Origin: Bradyrhizobium sp. ORS 285
GTDB lineage: Bacteria > Pseudomonadota > Alphaproteobacteria > Rhizobiales > Xanthobacteraceae
NCBI RefSeq assembly: GCF_900176205.1
Contig: NZ_LT859959.1
Coordinates: 310,001 to 374,000, forward strand
Direction of reading: 5' to 3'
DNA length: 64,000 nucleotides
Shown here piece by piece: positions 62,738-64,000 of the stretch (position 1 is the first letter of the stretch; each line of letters begins with the position of its first letter). The translations under genes and the position numbers were made by a program. The notes beneath the pieces are model-generated. The model saw only the letters and a list, made by a program, of their open reading frames with translations, had not been told where the DNA came from and did not search any database.

Positions 62738-62870
62738 CCCTCTCCCCGTACTTCACGGGGAGAGGGTTGGGGTGAGGGGCAGCCACACCCACCGAATGCG
62801 CGGTGAGTCCCCCTCACCCGGATTGCATCTGACGATGCAATCCGACCTCTCCCCGCAAGCGGGGCGAGGT
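62738..62870. repeat. Cluster of three strong hairpins between ureide operon and amidase
   Basis: CCCTCTCCCCGT (62738-62749) pairs with ACGGGGAGAGGG (62755-62766). CGGATTGCATC (62819-62829) pairs with GATGCAATCCG (62834-62844). ACCTC..CCCCGC pairs with the inverse at 62845-62870. The set looks like a dispersed intergenic palindromic repeat of rhizobia. It may also end transcription from both sides, but no T-run is present. Confidence 0.7.
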
Positions 62871-62902
62871 AACGGGAGCAAGCCGCGAGATCCGGGCTCG
62901 AG

Positions 62903-64000
62903 CTACCCTCGAAAAACTCGCTCCGCCTGCGCAGCGACCTCAAGCAGCACGCGATCATGTCCGCGCGCAGCGATCAATTGCAGGCCGAACGGCAAGTCCC
63001 GTGAGTTAACGCCGCACGGAATCGAGATCGCCGGTACCCCCGCATGATTGGCGAACGGCGTGAACACCGCATGCGCACGCGGGCTCGCAGCCTTGCCGCC
63101 GATCTCGGACGGGCCAAGCTGTGTGAACGGCCAGGCCACACACGGCACCGTCGGTGCCAACAGCACATCGACCTCCGTGAAGAACGCCGCGAAAGCGCGC
63201 GCGATCTGCGTGCTCGCCTCCAGCGCGCGGCCGACCTCGGCGCCGCTCAAACCAAGGCCGCGCTCGATCTGCCTGGCGATATCAGGATCGAACTGCGTGG
63301 GATCGCTGCGGAGCGCGTCGCCATAGAGCGCCGCAAGCCCGGCGTGCTGCAACGGCATCACCGCGTCTTCAGCGAGGTCAGCCGGCCAGACTGGATCCTT
63401 GTCAAGGATCGCCAAGCCGCTGGCCCGAACCCGGTCGACTGCCTGCTGTAATCCGGCGCTCACCGCGTCATCGACAGAGACGTCGAGCCCAAGCCGCGGC
63501 GAGAACGCCAGCCGCAACGGCGCCCCTGCAGCAGCGGATGGCAAATCGAATGAGTCCGGGTCGCGCGCATCGGCTCCCGCCATCACATCGAAGGCGAGGC
63601 TGGCGTCGGCGACATCGGTCGTGATCGGCGCGATCGCCGAGATGCGCCAGAACGGTTCGGCAAAGCCGGGTCCATAGGGGATCGCGCCATAGGACGGCTT
63701 GAAACCGACCACGCCAACATGCGCGGGCGGCCGCCGGCTCGAGCCGCCGGCATCGGTGCCGATCGCGAGCGGCACCTGGCCGGCCGCGACCGCTACCGCC
63801 GGTCCGCCTGATGAGCCGCCGGGCGTAAGCCGCGGGTCGAGCGGATGACGCGTCGGTCCATAGAGCGGCGACGTCGTCACGCCCTTGCAGGCAAACTCCG
63901 ACGTCGCGCCGATGCCGACGATCACAGCGCCGGCGCGGCGCAGCCGCGTGATGGCAATGGCATCCTCAGGCGCAACAAAGTCCGCGAACAACCGCGAGCC
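62903..64000 (-). CDS. Amidase-signature-family amidase, N-terminus beyond window edge
   Basis: The frame is open to the right edge (GSRLFADFVAPEDAIAITR) and ends at 62903, giving about 365 residues of the C-terminal part. The amidase signature is clear: PRLTPGGSSGGPAVAVAAG with the cis-Ser and AIGTDAGGSSRRPPAHVGVVG with the nucleophile Ser. The catalytic Lys would lie upstream, outside the window. The C-terminus has the usual PFANHAGVPAISIPCG and DLPFGLQLIAARGHDRVL. The substrate amide is unknown. Its position next to ureide genes may hint at nitrogen scavenging. Confidence 0.9.
   Translation of the reverse strand, partial: GSRLFADFVAPEDAIAITRLRRAGAVIVGIGATSEFACKGVTTSPLYGPTRHPLDPRLTPGGSSGGPAVAVAAGQVPLAIGTDAGGSSRRPPAHVGVVGFKPSYGAIPYGPGFAEPFWRISAIAPITTDVADASLAFDVMAGADARDPDSFDLPSAAAGAPLRLAFSPRLGLDVSVDDAVSAGLQQAVDRVRASGLAILDKDPVWPADLAEDAVMPLQHAGLAALYGDALRSDPTQFDPDIARQIERGLGLSGAEVGRALEASTQIARAFAAFFTEVDVLLAPTVPCVAWPFTQLGPSEIGGKAASPRAHAVFTPFANHAGVPAISIPCGVNSRDLPFGLQLIAARGHDRVLLEVAAQAERVFRG

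Overview
The window looks like a piece of chromosome from a high-GC alphaproteobacterium of the Bradyrhizobium/Rhodopseudomonas group. This is inferred from three things: the strongly GC-rich third-position codon use; a dinitrogenase-reductase ADP-ribosyltransferase (draT), which points to a nitrogen fixer; and dispersed palindromic repeats of the kind seen in Nitrobacteraceae. No rRNA gene, intact tRNA or CRISPR array was found.

Positions 1-6352 are the right end of an integrated element. A truncated IS256-family transposase at the window edge is followed by an IS3 (IS407-group) element. That element is split by an IS66-family element with a perfect 8-bp target duplication. Then come a tyrosine integrase and a tRNA-Arg 3' remnant that is probably the attachment site. 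Chromosomal genes resume at hisC. Behind hisC lies a minus-strand group: an M48 protease, a glycine-rich-domain-like protein, a TIGR04222-like membrane protein with a Cys/Gly tail, DraT and a doubtful small membrane ORF. A 30-codon fragment of a second hisC 3' end follows at 11.3 kb, then a large autotransporter.

Positions 14349-21867 hold the most interesting locus: a tightly coupled five-gene minus-strand operon. In transcription order it encodes a SWIM zinc-finger protein, a DUF5691-like helical protein, a MoxR-type AAA+ ATPase, a DUF5682-like protein whose N-terminus reads as a TraB/TIKI-type domain, and a VWA protein with a complete MIDAS. The biochemical output is unknown.

Positions 22.7-31.3 kb carry a small Gly/Tyr-rich secreted protein with a clear terminator, a GT39-type glycosyltransferase, an OmpR-type two-component system preceded by an 11-bp-periodic triple repeat, a TAXI solute receptor, an aldo/keto reductase and a serralysin-like metalloprotease. 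Positions 31.7-39.0 kb are a decayed accessory region. It holds a broken higB with its operator dyad still visible and a parE killed by a stop codon beside an intact parD. A 555-bp direct repeat flanks a frameshifted cyclase/ATPase/TPR regulator and a two-gene methyltransferase cassette. A 180-bp tandem repeat closes the region.

Positions 39.0-64.0 kb are mostly ordinary chromosome: a YgiQ radical-SAM protein, a HAD phosphatase, an SPFH protein, a hydrolase, a glutamine amidotransferase, lrgAB with a divergent LysR gene, an orphan sdhB, ndh-2 and psd. A co-directional trio follows (class II amidotransferase, asparagine-synthase-type amidotransferase, GCS2 carboxylate-amine ligase) that could make an amidated peptide. 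Next come a deaminase-type amidohydrolase, a VOC dioxygenase/esterase pair with a divergent LysR regulator, ureide catabolism (uraH and a fused allantoinase/OHCU decarboxylase), and an amidase cut by the right edge.
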